Positions 44,423 through 52,688 of a stretch of 55,507 bases of DNA are shown here, piece by piece; position 1 is the first letter of the stretch; each line of letters begins with the position of its first letter. The position numbers were made by a program, and so were the translations under genes. The stretch lies in the NCBI GenBank assembly GCA_947166275.1, contig CAMVDP010000012.1, positions 1 through 55,507 of the forward strand, in the 5' to 3' direction. Origin of the DNA: an uncultured Clostridia bacterium (GTDB lineage Bacteria > Bacillota > Clostridia > Oscillospirales > Ruminococcaceae). The notes under the pieces were generated by a model, which saw only the letters and a program-made list of their open reading frames with translations, did not search any database and was not told where the DNA came from.

Positions 44423-46615
44423 ATGCCGATAATCTATGACGAAAGATCAAGAGTTTTCAAGCTTGATACGCCTTGTTCCAGCTACGCTTTCCACGTTACG
44501 GACAGTAAAAACCTGCTCCATTTATACTATGGCGCAAGTGTTCCGGAGACTGACCTTACCTACAACCTTCGCATACCTGACGGAGCTCCGTTCGTTCCGG
44601 CGACGCATGACGCAATGGGACCGCACTCCTTCGACTGCGCGCCTATAGAGTTCTCCACGAGCGGTGTGGCGGATTTTCGCGAGCCGTGCTTACAGGTGCG
44701 CGACAAGCTCGGTATGACCGCCTGCGAGGTGTACTACAAGAGCCATGAGATATACAAGGGAAAGCGTAAGCTTGAAGGACTGCCCGCGACGTTCGCCAAC
44801 AGCGACGACGAGGTGACATCCCTCGACCTTATCTGTGAGGACCCGCATACGGGTCTGGAGATAATTCTGCAGTATAGTGTGTTTGAAAAGCTCGATGTGA
44901 TAACGCGCTCGGTGAAGGTCACCAACAAGGGCTCCGACCCGCTGGAGCTGTTGCGGCTGCTGTCCTGCTGTGTTGACCTTGACCGCATGGACTATGACAT
45001 GATAACGCTGCGCGGTACGTGGGCGAGAGAGCGCCATGTACAGCGTTTCCCGCTGCACTTCGGCAAGCAGTCGATAGACTCCAACCGTGGTGCCACGAGC
45101 CACGCGAACAACAACTTCATGGCGTTCTGCGATCATACGGCAACCGAGGATCACGGCGAGTGCTACGGTTTCTCGTTCGTCTGGTCGGGCTCCTTCCTCG
45201 CGGAGGCAGAGGTGTACCAGTACGAAAAGACCCGCGTGGTGGTGGGCGAGAACCCGTTCGACTTTCAGTGGCATCTTGAGCCCGGAGAGAGCTTCCAGGC
45301 ACCCGAGGTCATCATGACCTATTCCGCCGAGGGTCTCGGAAAGATGTCCCGGAACCTGCACGATGTGATGCGCCGCAACCTTATCCGTGGCAAGTGGAAG
45401 GATATCCGCCGCCCGATACTGATAAACAACTGGGAGGCTACATATTTCGACTTCAACACCGACAAGCTGCTTGATATCGCGCGTGAGGCGAAGAAAGCGG
45501 GCATTGAGATGCTCGTCATGGACGACGGCTGGTTCGGGCACAGGAACGATGACCATTCCTCGCTCGGCGACTGGTATGTCAATGAGGATAAGATCAAAGG
45601 CGGACTGAAGCACCTTGTGGACGAGGTCAACAGGATAGGGCTGAAATTCGGTATCTGGTTCGAGCCGGAGATGATAAGCCCGGACAGCGACCTGTACCGC
45701 GCACACCCGGACTGGTGCCTGCACATCGAGGGCAGACCGAGGACGCAGGCGCGCTCGCAGCTTGTGCTGGACTTCTCGCGCAAGGAGATACGCGACTATA
45801 TCTACGGACGTATGCACGAGATACTCTCGTCCGCGAACATAGAGTATGTCAAGTGGGATATGAACCGCCAGCTCTGCGAGGTCGGCAACGAGATACTGCC
45901 CCCCGAGCGTCAGCGCGAGATATGGCATCGCTATGTGCTCGGCGTGTACGAGCTTCAGGAGCGCCTTCTGACAGATTTCCCGGATCTGCTGCTTGAGAAC
46001 TGCGCGGGCGGCGGCTCACGCTTTGACGCGGGAATGCTGTATTATTCGCCGCAGATATGGACGAGCGACGATACCGACGCGATCGAGCGCCTTAAAATAC
46101 AGTACGGCACATCGATGTGCTATCCGTGCTCCTGCTTCGGGGCGCATGTTTCCGACAGCCCGAACCACTGCGTCGGCAGAATGACTCCGTTTAAGACCCG
46201 CGGTCATGTGGCTATGGTCGGTACCTTCGGCTATGAGCTGGATGTGACGCGCATCAGCGACGACGACAAGGCTGCGATAAAGGATCAGATCGCGGAGTTT
46301 GAGAAGTACAATCCTCTTGTGCGCACGGGCGATCACTACCGCCTCGGCGACCCGTTCGCGAATGACCGCTTCGACGCGTGGCAGTTCGTGGCGAAGGACA
46401 AGAGTGAGACCCTGCTTGAATACGTGACCGTGCTGAAAGAGCCGAGCGTTTTCGAGCACCGGATAAGGCTCCGCGGGCTTGACGCGGCAAAGAGCTACCG
46501 TCACGAGGAGACCGGCAGGGTATTCTCGGGTGCGTTTTTAATGAACAACGGCTTCCACATACCCAATATGTGGGGCGATTTCCAGAGCTATATCGCGTAC
46601 TTCAAGGAGGTATGA
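44423..46615 (+). CDS. Alpha-galactosidase, glycoside hydrolase family 36
   Basis: GH36 enzymes hydrolyse alpha-1,6-galactose from raffinose-type sugars and galactomannan. The 730-residue protein has the N-terminal beta-sandwich, then the TIM barrel with VMDDGWFGHRNDD near 365-377 and KFGIWFEPEMISPDS near 407. The nucleophile Asp479 lies in VKWDMNR, LENCAGGGSRFD is near 525, and the acid/base region WTSDDTDAIERL is near 545. No signal peptide, so it probably acts on imported sugars. AAGAAAGG precedes the ATG. The Big2 gene follows with a 2-base gap. Confidence 0.95.
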   Translation: MPIIYDERSRVFKLDTPCSSYAFHVTDSKNLLHLYYGASVPETDLTYNLRIPDGAPFVPATHDAMGPHSFDCAPIEFSTSGVADFREPCLQVRDKLGMTACEVYYKSHEIYKGKRKLEGLPATFANSDDEVTSLDLICEDPHTGLEIILQYSVFEKLDVITRSVKVTNKGSDPLELLRLLSCCVDLDRMDYDMITLRGTWARERHVQRFPLHFGKQSIDSNRGATSHANNNFMAFCDHTATEDHGECYGFSFVWSGSFLAEAEVYQYEKTRVVVGENPFDFQWHLEPGESFQAPEVIMTYSAEGLGKMSRNLHDVMRRNLIRGKWKDIRRPILINNWEATYFDFNTDKLLDIAREAKKAGIEMLVMDDGWFGHRNDDHSSLGDWYVNEDKIKGGLKHLVDEVNRIGLKFGIWFEPEMISPDSDLYRAHPDWCLHIEGRPRTQARSQLVLDFSRKEIRDYIYGRMHEILSSANIEYVKWDMNRQLCEVGNEILPPERQREIWHRYVLGVYELQERLLTDFPDLLLENCAGGGSRFDAGMLYYSPQIWTSDDTDAIERLKIQYGTSMCYPCSCFGAHVSDSPNHCVGRMTPFKTRGHVAMVGTFGYELDVTRISDDDKAAIKDQIAEFEKYNPLVRTGDHYRLGDPFANDRFDAWQFVAKDKSETLLEYVTVLKEPSVFEHRIRLRGLDAAKSYRHEETGRVFSGAFLMNNGFHIPNMWGDFQSYIAYFKEV

Positions 46616-46617
46616 GC

Positions 46618-47337
46618 ATGAGATTCATTAAAAGGGCAGCGGCACTTCTGACCGCGTGTGTTATGGCGATCACCGGGGTTTCCGTATGCGGCGCTGCCGC
46701 GGATTATTTCGAGATATATTCGGGTTCAGAGAGCACATACACCATGCCGGACAACGGCAAGCTGCGACTGCTTTACACGGCTGAGAAAAGCGGCGAGCTG
46801 ACCGTGAAAATAAGCTACGCTTCGAGGTATCTGGCAGGAGTCATGTCGTGGGGCGATGAATCCGGTGATGTAAGTAATATCAAGCCCACATCGGTAAAAG
46901 CATCGAAGGGCAACGGAACGCTGCTTGAGATCGACAGCGATATAAGCGGATTTATGCTCACAAATGATGATGGCGGCGGCTGCGAGTGTACGCTGAAATA
47001 TAAGGTGAAAAAGGGCTACAACCTTATCACGCTGTCCAACGAGAGCGAGTCCAAACCCGAAAACCGCAAGGGCGGCAAACTGACGGTCTCGGTGACATTC
47101 GGTAAGAGCAAGGCAACGATAGACCGCTTCTCCGTCACAGTGAGCAAGGGCAGTACTCTGCAGCTCGGCGCTCTGCTGTCCGACGGCACATCGGGCTCTG
47201 TCACATGGTCGAGCTCGAAGAAGTCCGTTGCGACAGTCAATTCCAAGGGCAAGGTCACAGCGAAAGCTAAAGGCACCGCGGTCATCACCGCCAAGTACGG
47301 CGACAGTACGCTTAAGATCACAGTCGTGGTGAAATAA
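46618..47337 (+). CDS. Secreted protein with a C-terminal Big2 (Ig-like) domain
   Basis: The 239-residue protein has a signal peptide (about 1-25, RFIKRAAALLTACVMA then GAAA) and a beta-rich middle region of unknown family. The C-terminal Big2 domain starts near residue 165 with GSTLQLGALLSDGTSGSVTW and VATVNSKGKVTAKAKGTAV. Big2 domains are found in bacterial surface and adhesin proteins. The start is ATG 46618, with GGAGG ending 7 bases before it. The last codons (ITVVVK and stop) lie inside the 55-bp direct repeat, so its 3' end has a second, orphan copy at 48745. Confidence 0.8.
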   Translation: MRFIKRAAALLTACVMAITGVSVCGAAADYFEIYSGSESTYTMPDNGKLRLLYTAEKSGELTVKISYASRYLAGVMSWGDESGDVSNIKPTSVKASKGNGTLLEIDSDISGFMLTNDDGGGCECTLKYKVKKGYNLITLSNESESKPENRKGGKLTVSVTFGKSKATIDRFSVTVSKGSTLQLGALLSDGTSGSVTWSSSKKSVATVNSKGKVTAKAKGTAVITAKYGDSTLKITVVVK

Positions 47338-47370
47338 CGAAAAGCCCGTGAGCTTTAAGGCTCACGGGCT
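47316..47370. repeat. 55-bp direct repeat, left copy
   Basis: Identical to 48745-48799. It starts GATCACAGTCG and contains the last seven codons of the Big2 gene and its terminator. The two copies flank the AT-rich FkbM cassette, which suggests an inserted segment with a duplicated target. Confidence 0.92.
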
Positions 47371-47374
47371 GTGT
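47343..47374. terminator. Terminator shared by the Big2 gene and FkbM gene
   Basis: AGCCCGTGAGC (47343-47353) pairs with GCTCACGGGCT (47360-47370) over a 6-base loop. On the minus strand TTTTCG follows. On the plus strand the T-run is broken (GTGTTTTATATT), unlike the right copy (TTTTTTCATC). Confidence 0.82.
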
Positions 47375-47375
47375 T

Positions 47376-48431
47376 TTATATTGCATAGAGAACAGTTTCG
47401 ATTGGAGACGGTTCGTAGCTTCGGAGATAAAGCTTATATTCGGGGTTGATGCTTTTTATGTATTGAGGAATGGTCACTAAATCATCGATTTTATGATAAA
47501 CACATACAGCAAGTTTAGGTTTATATTTGGTTATTGTTTGCTTTGCGCCTTTTAACGCGCTTAATTCAGAGCCCTCAATATCCATTTTTATATATGTCGC
47601 TTTTTCTCCGTTAAGTACATTGTCAATGGAATCAACGGCAACAGAGAATTCCCCGCTGTCAGAAAACCGTGAAGAGGAGTTTATTTCTCCTTCAAAATGT
47701 AAAACGTCTTTTTCCTCGTATGCTCCCATATTATAAAGCTCAATATTCTTATAAAATGCAAGGTTACGCTTCAGCTCCCCGAAATTTTCGCCATCGGGTT
47801 CAAATGCGACACATTTTTTGTACGACATAATATTATGCTGTTTCAGCCAATTGAAGAATCCCGTAATGGTATCACCGTTATACGCCCCACAGTCAACGAA
47901 AATTTCGTCTTCCGAAGGCTTTAAAATATCATCATCAAAGTATTGGGAATTACGAGAGAACTCTTTAGAATAACACCCTGTATATTTCTGTGCGACAAAC
48001 AACATCAAAGTACGTCTTGATTCAAAATCTTGCAGCATTTTTGCTGTCTCTATCAGCTTGGCGTGATTTTCATACATGAAATCGTCGTCAAACAGATTGT
48101 GCATGCTGATAGGGTCGTATAAATCCAGCCAATATATTTTTTTTATATGGCCTGTGAGTTTTACGTTTGGTATGGCTTTTAAAGAATTGATCGCAACTAT
48201 GACCGACACATCGGATCTAATGGCTTTTTCAACAAGCACAGGCTTACCGCCGATGTATCTGTCTGCCTCATTTTCAGGCAGATATTCAGGATCAACGATA
48301 TACCCGCAAATATCGATATTATGTTCTTCCAGAAACGTTCTTATAAAGTCTGCAACAACTCCCGCGCCAAAAAGATAGATATCGTTTTTGTCTTTTGTAA
48401 TTTTTTCCAAAAAATCTTTGATAAAGTCCAT
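47376..48431 (-). CDS. FkbM-family SAM-dependent methyltransferase
   Basis: FkbM-type enzymes O-methylate sugars or natural products using SAM. The 351-residue protein has an N-terminal Rossmann-like domain with DIYLFGAGVVADFIR near 17-31. The methyltransferase core has FVDCGAYNGDTITGFF near 179, CVAFEPDGENFGEL near 204, YIKMDIEGSELSALKGAKQT near 275-294 and the C-terminal KLAVCVYHKIDDL block near 301. G+C is about one third by eye, unlike both neighbours. The start at 48431 has GAGGAAAGG about 8 bases upstream; the frame to 48533 runs back through the terminator. It has its own promoter and structured leader and lies between 55-bp direct repeats. Confidence 0.87.
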   Translation of the reverse strand: MDFIKDFLEKITKDKNDIYLFGAGVVADFIRTFLEEHNIDICGYIVDPEYLPENEADRYIGGKPVLVEKAIRSDVSVIVAINSLKAIPNVKLTGHIKKIYWLDLYDPISMHNLFDDDFMYENHAKLIETAKMLQDFESRRTLMLFVAQKYTGCYSKEFSRNSQYFDDDILKPSEDEIFVDCGAYNGDTITGFFNWLKQHNIMSYKKCVAFEPDGENFGELKRNLAFYKNIELYNMGAYEEKDVLHFEGEINSSSRFSDSGEFSVAVDSIDNVLNGEKATYIKMDIEGSELSALKGAKQTITKYKPKLAVCVYHKIDDLVTIPQYIKSINPEYKLYLRSYEPSPIETVLYAI

Positions 48432-48473
48432 AATAAAAGCCTTTCCTCGATGCACCATATTTTCACGCAAAAC

Positions 48474-48500
48474 AAAAATGCGCAGCAACAAGGCTGCGCA
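48474..48500 (-). terminator. Intrinsic terminator in the FkbM leader
   Basis: TGCGCAGC (48493-48500) pairs with GCTGCGCA (48479-48486) over a 6-base loop, followed by TTTTTG. It lies about 45 bases before the FkbM start codon and downstream of the promoter, so it must be read through for expression. Confidence 0.8.
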
Positions 48501-48640
48501 CCGTAAAAATACAAGCCTTGATTGCTGCGACACAAACCGAAACGCAAAACAAATACTGTCTTTAACGCCACGAAAAAGCCCGCATTTCTACCTTAAATAG
48601 AAATAGGCACTAAAGACAATAATATTCGGTTTATGTCGCA
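48474..48640 (-). promoter_or_regulatory. Highly structured attenuator-like leader of the FkbM gene
   Basis: On the minus strand GCGACATAAACCGAA (48625-48639) pairs with TTCGGTTTGTGTCGC (48527-48541), 15 pairs with one G-U. Inside, GTCTTTAGTGCC (48606-48617) pairs with GGCGTTAAAGAC (48558-48569), 12 pairs. Inside that ATTTCTA (48598-48604) pairs with TAGAAAT (48584-48590). Further on, GCAGCAATCAAGGCT (48514-48528) can pair with AGCCTTGTTGCTGC (48482-48495), which would block the terminator at 48479-48500. This is the layout of a riboswitch or attenuator. I do not recognise the class. Confidence 0.68.
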
Positions 48641-48645
48641 TATAT

Positions 48646-48674
48646 ATAATACCATATTTTCTACTAAAAATCAA
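48646..48674 (-). promoter_or_regulatory. Promoter of the FkbM cassette
   Basis: TTGATT (48669-48674), a 17-base spacer and TATTAT (48646-48651) on the minus strand. The predicted start falls at the base of the first leader stem. Confidence 0.7.
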
Positions 48675-48744
48675 GACCATGTTAAACATTCTTTTTAAAA
48701 TTTCTGCATATTATCCCCGCCGCGGGTAAGGGAAAATCATCTAC

Positions 48745-48799
48745 GATCACAGTCGTGGTGAAATAACGAAAAGCCCGTGAGCTTTAAGGCTCACGGGCT
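48745..48799. repeat. 55-bp direct repeat, right copy
   Basis: Perfect copy of 47316-47370. Here the seven Big2 codons are orphaned: no open Big2 frame runs into them. Its terminator AGCCCGTGAGC/GCTCACGGGCT (48772-48799) keeps the full TTTTTT run. Confidence 0.92.
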
Positions 48800-48805
48800 T
48801 TTTTC
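48772..48805. terminator. Bidirectional terminator, right copy
   Basis: An 11-bp stem (48772-48782 with 48789-48799) with TTTTTT on the plus side and TTTTCG on the minus side. It probably now serves the Fn3 gene that ends at 48807. Confidence 0.83.
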
Positions 48806-48806
48806 A

Positions 48807-50345
48807 TCACTTGCATTCGTTCCAGGCACTGTAGTATTTCTTGCCGTCTATCGTCTTGTATGTGCGTATACGGAATATATAGGACTTATTTTTGGAGAGC
48901 TTGAGCGTTTTTGAGGTTTTATCCGAAGCGACTGTACAAGCTTTCTTAAAAGTCTTGCCGCCGTCGGTGGAATAGCGTATCTCGTACTTTTCGGCATCAG
49001 CTACCGCATTCCATGACAGCTTGTACTTATTGCCGGATCTCTTTACCGTGAGAGTCGGGGGCATGGGGCCAAATTTGAATGTCTTCTCGACATATCCGAG
49101 ATAATTGCCTTTACCGACGATCTTGACCTTGCATTCGCCAATATTAAAACTGCTGTCGAATGAAAAATCATAATCAACGTTAGGTGTTAACTCTTTGTCG
49201 CCGTCTGTTATCGATAATTTCGGATGAAGTATTGTTTTGGTATATTTATCATTTAAGCCGTTTTCGACTCCGCCGTTTTCGACCTGTTTGATCTTGAGAT
49301 CTTTGAGATACTTTGCGGTGGCAAGAGAAACAAACTGCATGGTAGTGCCGGACAGACTGCCATAGAAATTCCTGTCTCTGCCTGTAAGATAATATGTCAT
49401 ATTTGCAGTACGGATACCGGTCTTGGTCAGCAGCTCTTTACCGATGTCAGATGTCTTTTTGAACCATGCTATACTTGTATATTCGTAATAGGTCGTATAA
49501 TACTCGCGTTTGTCTACTTTGACAGATTTGGGCTTCTCTTCGTCGGTGACAACTCCGAAATACATTTCCTTACCGTCGTTTTCCAGGTATATAATGTAAT
49601 CAAATACATTTACGTGGCACTTAAAGTCGGGTTCATATCCCGCACTTTGCAGTTCCGTTACAAGATCGACAGCGCGGTGATCCACAACCAGCTTGAAGCC
49701 AATATAATCACCGTTCTCAACAAACGATATGTCGGGCGCTGTGTAATCTGTATCTTTACCCTCGTTGGGATTTTTTGTGCTGTCGGCTTTGCTGATAGGG
49801 AGAAGCACAGCATTGCTCCAGTGATCGGATCTGTAATCCGAACCATAGTAGTCTATGCTGTTATAGCCTATGCTTTTGATCGTTTTAAGATCGGTGACGG
49901 CTTTTTTGTCCGTAACTGTAACAGCAAATCCGCCTTTAAGCTTTTTTCCGTCTTTTTCATAATGCTTTACGGTTGCCGGTATTTCCGTTTCGCTGCCGTA
50001 TTCTGTCACTTTGGCTTCGAGATTTTTTCCCGAATATGACGAATCGACATCGCTGACATGAACGGTATATGCGCTTTTCTGTTCGTCCTTGTTAAGATTG
50101 ATATACGCGCTGCGGGAGATATAGTAAAAGCCGGAGGGCTTGGTCTGGTCTTTCTCCAGAGGAGCTATAGCCTCATCGAAACCGTCAATATACAGGATAT
50201 AGCTTCCGTCTTTTTCCTCCCAGTAGAAGCGCAGCGGGCTCTGGTCGATGCTGAGCGCGCCGGCAGTTACCGAGCCGAAGAACATCGTAGTTACCGCAAG
50301 TACCCCCGCCATAAAAACAGAGAGTATTCTCATTGCTTTTTTCAT
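48807..50345 (-). CDS. Secreted protein with a C-terminal fibronectin type III domain
   Basis: The 512-residue protein has a signal peptide (about 1-30, basic start then VFMAGVLAVTTMFF and AGA) and a long Lys/Asp/Tyr-rich middle region without a recognised family. A short MBG-like segment is near 395-425 (SFNIGECKVKIVGKGNYLG). A C-terminal Fn3 domain starts near 430 with LTVKRSGNKYKLSWN and AEKYEIRYSTDGGKTF. Likely surface-exposed. The start at 50345 was chosen for the signal peptide; the frame to 50489 is rejected. Its own promoter lies at 50480-50508. It is convergent with the FkbM insertion site. Confidence 0.8.
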   Translation of the reverse strand: MKKAMRILSVFMAGVLAVTTMFFGSVTAGALSIDQSPLRFYWEEKDGSYILYIDGFDEAIAPLEKDQTKPSGFYYISRSAYINLNKDEQKSAYTVHVSDVDSSYSGKNLEAKVTEYGSETEIPATVKHYEKDGKKLKGGFAVTVTDKKAVTDLKTIKSIGYNSIDYYGSDYRSDHWSNAVLLPISKADSTKNPNEGKDTDYTAPDISFVENGDYIGFKLVVDHRAVDLVTELQSAGYEPDFKCHVNVFDYIIYLENDGKEMYFGVVTDEEKPKSVKVDKREYYTTYYEYTSIAWFKKTSDIGKELLTKTGIRTANMTYYLTGRDRNFYGSLSGTTMQFVSLATAKYLKDLKIKQVENGGVENGLNDKYTKTILHPKLSITDGDKELTPNVDYDFSFDSSFNIGECKVKIVGKGNYLGYVEKTFKFGPMPPTLTVKRSGNKYKLSWNAVADAEKYEIRYSTDGGKTFKKACTVASDKTSKTLKLSKNKSYIFRIRTYKTIDGKKYYSAWNECK

Positions 50346-50479
50346 TGTTCCATTTCCTTCCCGGTGTGCGTTTGTGTAATTTCCCGGGTGTCCTGTCCGC
50401 ACACCGTTTTTCCGGCAGGACACAGCATTAACGCTATTTTGCACAAAACGAGTCGGTGTACATTCCGTACAATAAGTAT

Positions 50480-50508
50480 ATTTTACCATATTTTCGCAGA
50501 AATTTCAA
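50480..50508 (-). promoter_or_regulatory. Promoter of the Fn3 gene
   Basis: TTGAAA (50503-50508), a 17-base spacer and TAAAAT (50480-50485) on the minus strand. The leader of about 130 bases contains a TGTCCTG/CAGGACA stem. Confidence 0.7.
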
Positions 50509-50600
50509 GGGATTTTGAAAAAACAATTACCTTGACGCGGTAAAGCTTGTTGCTGTACCCGATGCGATGTCGTGTTTTAAATAAATATGCAATTTACATC

Positions 50601-50629
50601 TTTACAAATTGCAGAAAAAGTGGTATAAT
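50601..50629 (+). promoter_or_regulatory. Promoter of ilvE
   Basis: TTTACA (50601-50606), a 17-base spacer and TATAAT (50624-50629). The leader to the start codon is about 145 bases. Confidence 0.78.
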
Positions 50630-50682
50630 ATATAAGAATACAGTCCTCGTACTATATTTTGATACGAAGATAAAAGATACGC

Positions 50683-50711
50683 TTGTTTTTCCCGCCAGCG
50701 CGGGAAAACAA
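50683..50711 (+). promoter_or_regulatory. Leader hairpin upstream of ilvE
   Basis: CCCGC (50691-50695) pairs with GCGGG (50700-50704), extended by TTGTTTT/AAAACAA with one bulge. No T-run follows on the plus strand. A second weak pair, CGGA/TCCG, lies at about 50732-50746. It may act in regulation by leader structure; no known riboswitch class was recognised. Confidence 0.4.
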
Positions 50712-50781
50712 AAATCGGTATTATCTGTGTTCGGAATATCAGTCCGACAGGACAAAAAAACGAAAAAGGAAGGCAAAAAAT

Positions 50782-51846
50782 ATGGAGATCAAAGTTACAA
50801 AGACCACAAACCCGAAGCAGAAACCCGATCAGACAAAGCTCGGCTTCGGCAACTACTACACCGACCACATGTTCGTTATGAACTATGATGAGGGTGAGGG
50901 CTGGCATGATGCACGCATCGTTCCTTACGGCCCGTTTGAGCTTGACCCGGCTTCCATGGTGCTCCACTATGCGCAGGAGTGCTTCGAGGGCATGAAGGCA
51001 TACCGCACCGCAGAAGGCAAGATACAGCTCTTCCGCCCCGAGAAGAACATGGCAAGAATGAACACATCCTGTGAGCGTCTTTGCATACCGAAGTTCGACG
51101 GCGACTTCGTTATTGAGGCTATCAAGCAGCTCGTTAAGATCGATCAGGACTGGATCCCCACAGAGAAGGACACTTCGCTGTATATCCGCCCGTTCGTATT
51201 CGCAGTTGATAAGCATGTAGGCGTTCACCCCGCAAAGCACCTTATCTTCGCGGTGATCCTCTCGCCTGTAGGCGCATACTACGAGAAGGGCATCGAACCC
51301 GTAAAGATCTTCGTTGAGCAGAAATATGTCCGCGCTGTCATCGGCGGTACAGGCTTCACGAAGGCAGGCGCAAACTACGCTATCTCCCTTAAGGGTCAGG
51401 AGGAAGCTGCAGAGCAGGGCTATGAGCAGACACTCTGGCTCGACGGCGTTGAGAGAAAGTACGTTGAGGAAGTCGGTTCGATGAACGTTATGTTTGTTCT
51501 CGGCGATGAGGTAGTAACTCCGGAGCTTCGCGGTTCTATCCTCGGCGGTATCACAAGAATGTCCATGGTAGAGCTTCTCAAGGCAAAGGGATATAAGGTA
51601 TCCGAAAGACTTCTCTCGATCGACGAGATCGTTGACAACTACAAGAAGGGTACGCTTAAAGAAGCTTTCGGCACCGGTACTGCAGCAGTTATCTCGCCTA
51701 TCGGCGAGCTCAAGTACGGCGACCTCGTTATGAAGATAAACGACGGTAAGATAGGTCCGATATCTCAGATGCTCTACGATACCCTCACCGGTATCCAGTG
51801 GGGTCGCATCAAGGATGAGTTCGGCTGGACCCAGGTCGTTGAATAA
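50782..51846 (+). CDS. ilvE: Branched-chain amino acid aminotransferase
   Basis: IlvE moves the amino group between glutamate and leucine, isoleucine or valine using PLP. The 354-residue fold-type IV enzyme has LHYAQECFEGMKAYR near 61-75 and IRPFVFAV near 132. The PLP-binding Lys lies in GGTGFTKAGANYA near 193, EVGSMNVMFVL is near 231 and GTGTAAVISPIGEL near 298. Length fits the larger IlvE2 type found in Clostridia. The start at 50782 has AAAGGAAGG 8 bases before it. It stands alone with its own promoter and terminator. Confidence 0.95.
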   Translation: MEIKVTKTTNPKQKPDQTKLGFGNYYTDHMFVMNYDEGEGWHDARIVPYGPFELDPASMVLHYAQECFEGMKAYRTAEGKIQLFRPEKNMARMNTSCERLCIPKFDGDFVIEAIKQLVKIDQDWIPTEKDTSLYIRPFVFAVDKHVGVHPAKHLIFAVILSPVGAYYEKGIEPVKIFVEQKYVRAVIGGTGFTKAGANYAISLKGQEEAAEQGYEQTLWLDGVERKYVEEVGSMNVMFVLGDEVVTPELRGSILGGITRMSMVELLKAKGYKVSERLLSIDEIVDNYKKGTLKEAFGTGTAAVISPIGELKYGDLVMKINDGKIGPISQMLYDTLTGIQWGRIKDEFGWTQVVE

Positions 51847-51859
51847 TTGCATTATTCCT

Positions 51860-51895
51860 GCGATGACAGCTTTTTCGCTGTCATCGCAATTTTTA
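51860..51895 (+). terminator. Terminator of ilvE
   Basis: GCGATGACAGC (51860-51870) pairs with GCTGTCATCGC (51877-51887), followed by AATTTTTATT. Confidence 0.85.
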
Positions 51896-51904
51896 TTGCA
51901 GATG

Positions 51905-51933
51905 TTGACAAATATCGTGATTGCTGTTATAAT
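51905..51933 (+). promoter_or_regulatory. Consensus promoter of the zinc-ribbon/DUF4870-like gene
   Basis: TTGACA (51905-51910), a 17-base spacer and TATAAT (51928-51933), a perfect match, about 50 bases before the ATG. Confidence 0.87.
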
Positions 51934-51983
51934 ATATATAGTTATTATTAACACCAATTCCACTGAAAAGGAGATTTTTTACT

Positions 51984-52559
51984 ATGGCATTTTGTACTAA
52001 ATGCGGAGCACAGGTCCCCGACGGTTCCGGCTTCTGCACATCATGCGGCGCTCCTATCGCAGCAGCAGCAGCTTCCGCTCCCCAGCCGACTCCCCAGCCC
52101 GCTCAGGCTCCCGCTCCTGCACCCGCTCCCAACGGTCAGCAGCAGTATCAGCAGCAACAGCAGCAGGGACAGTTCCAGCAGCAGTATCAGCAGTTCCAGC
52201 AGGCACAGGCTGCTCCCGCTGAAAACTATGACCACACTGCCGAATTTGACGCGAAGGACATCTCCGAGAACAAGGTTTACGCAATGGCTACATACATGTT
52301 CGGCGTTTTCGGCATAATCATAGCGCTTCTCGCGAGCCGTGAGTCAAAGTATGCGGCTTTCCACGTAAGACAGGCTATGAAGCTTCAGATGACATCCATA
52401 CTTCTTGTTTTCTGCATGATCGTTCCGATCCTCGGATGGCTCGTTGCAGCTGTAGGTTTCCTCATCATCGAGGTGCTTACTATCATCGCGTTCTTCCAGG
52501 TCTGCAGTGGCAAGGCAAAGGAACCCGCTATTATCCGTTCCTTCCCGTTCATGAAGTAA
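51984..52559 (+). CDS. Zinc-ribbon protein with a Gln-rich linker and DUF4870-like membrane domain
   Basis: The 191-residue protein starts MAFCTKCGAQVPDG and FCTSCGAP, a four-Cys zinc ribbon. A Pro/Ala/Gln-rich linker (about 28-80) follows, then a membrane domain with about three segments (about 97-120, 133-152 and 150-172), including ESKYAAFHVRQAMKLQ near 119-134. That block is typical of DUF4870/TM2-like small membrane proteins. Function unknown. GGAG lies 9 bases before the ATG. It is a single-gene unit with its own promoter and terminator and is probably strongly expressed. Confidence 0.82.
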   Translation: MAFCTKCGAQVPDGSGFCTSCGAPIAAAAASAPQPTPQPAQAPAPAPAPNGQQQYQQQQQQGQFQQQYQQFQQAQAAPAENYDHTAEFDAKDISENKVYAMATYMFGVFGIIIALLASRESKYAAFHVRQAMKLQMTSILLVFCMIVPILGWLVAAVGFLIIEVLTIIAFFQVCSGKAKEPAIIRSFPFMK

Positions 52560-52574
52560 TTGCATAAATGATCA

Positions 52575-52607
52575 AAAGCTCCTTCACATGTGTGAGGGAG
52601 CTTTTTT
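52575..52607 (+). terminator. Terminator of the zinc-ribbon gene
   Basis: GCTCCTTCAC pairs with GTGAGGGAGC over an ATGT loop, followed by TTTTTT. Confidence 0.85.
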
Positions 52608-52688
52608 GTATAAAAACAGGATTTCCGCAGATACTATGTACGCATTGAAAAATGCCGAATATGACGATCTGAAAGGAAATGATATATC

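Noticed and set aside
48432-48533. Longer FkbM start at 48533
   Set aside because: The extension reads through the leader terminator and gives an atypical peptide; GAGGAAAGG precedes the ATG at 48431.
47371-48744. Insertion sequence
   Set aside because: No transposase and no terminal inverted repeats. The flanking 55-bp repeats are far longer than usual target duplications.
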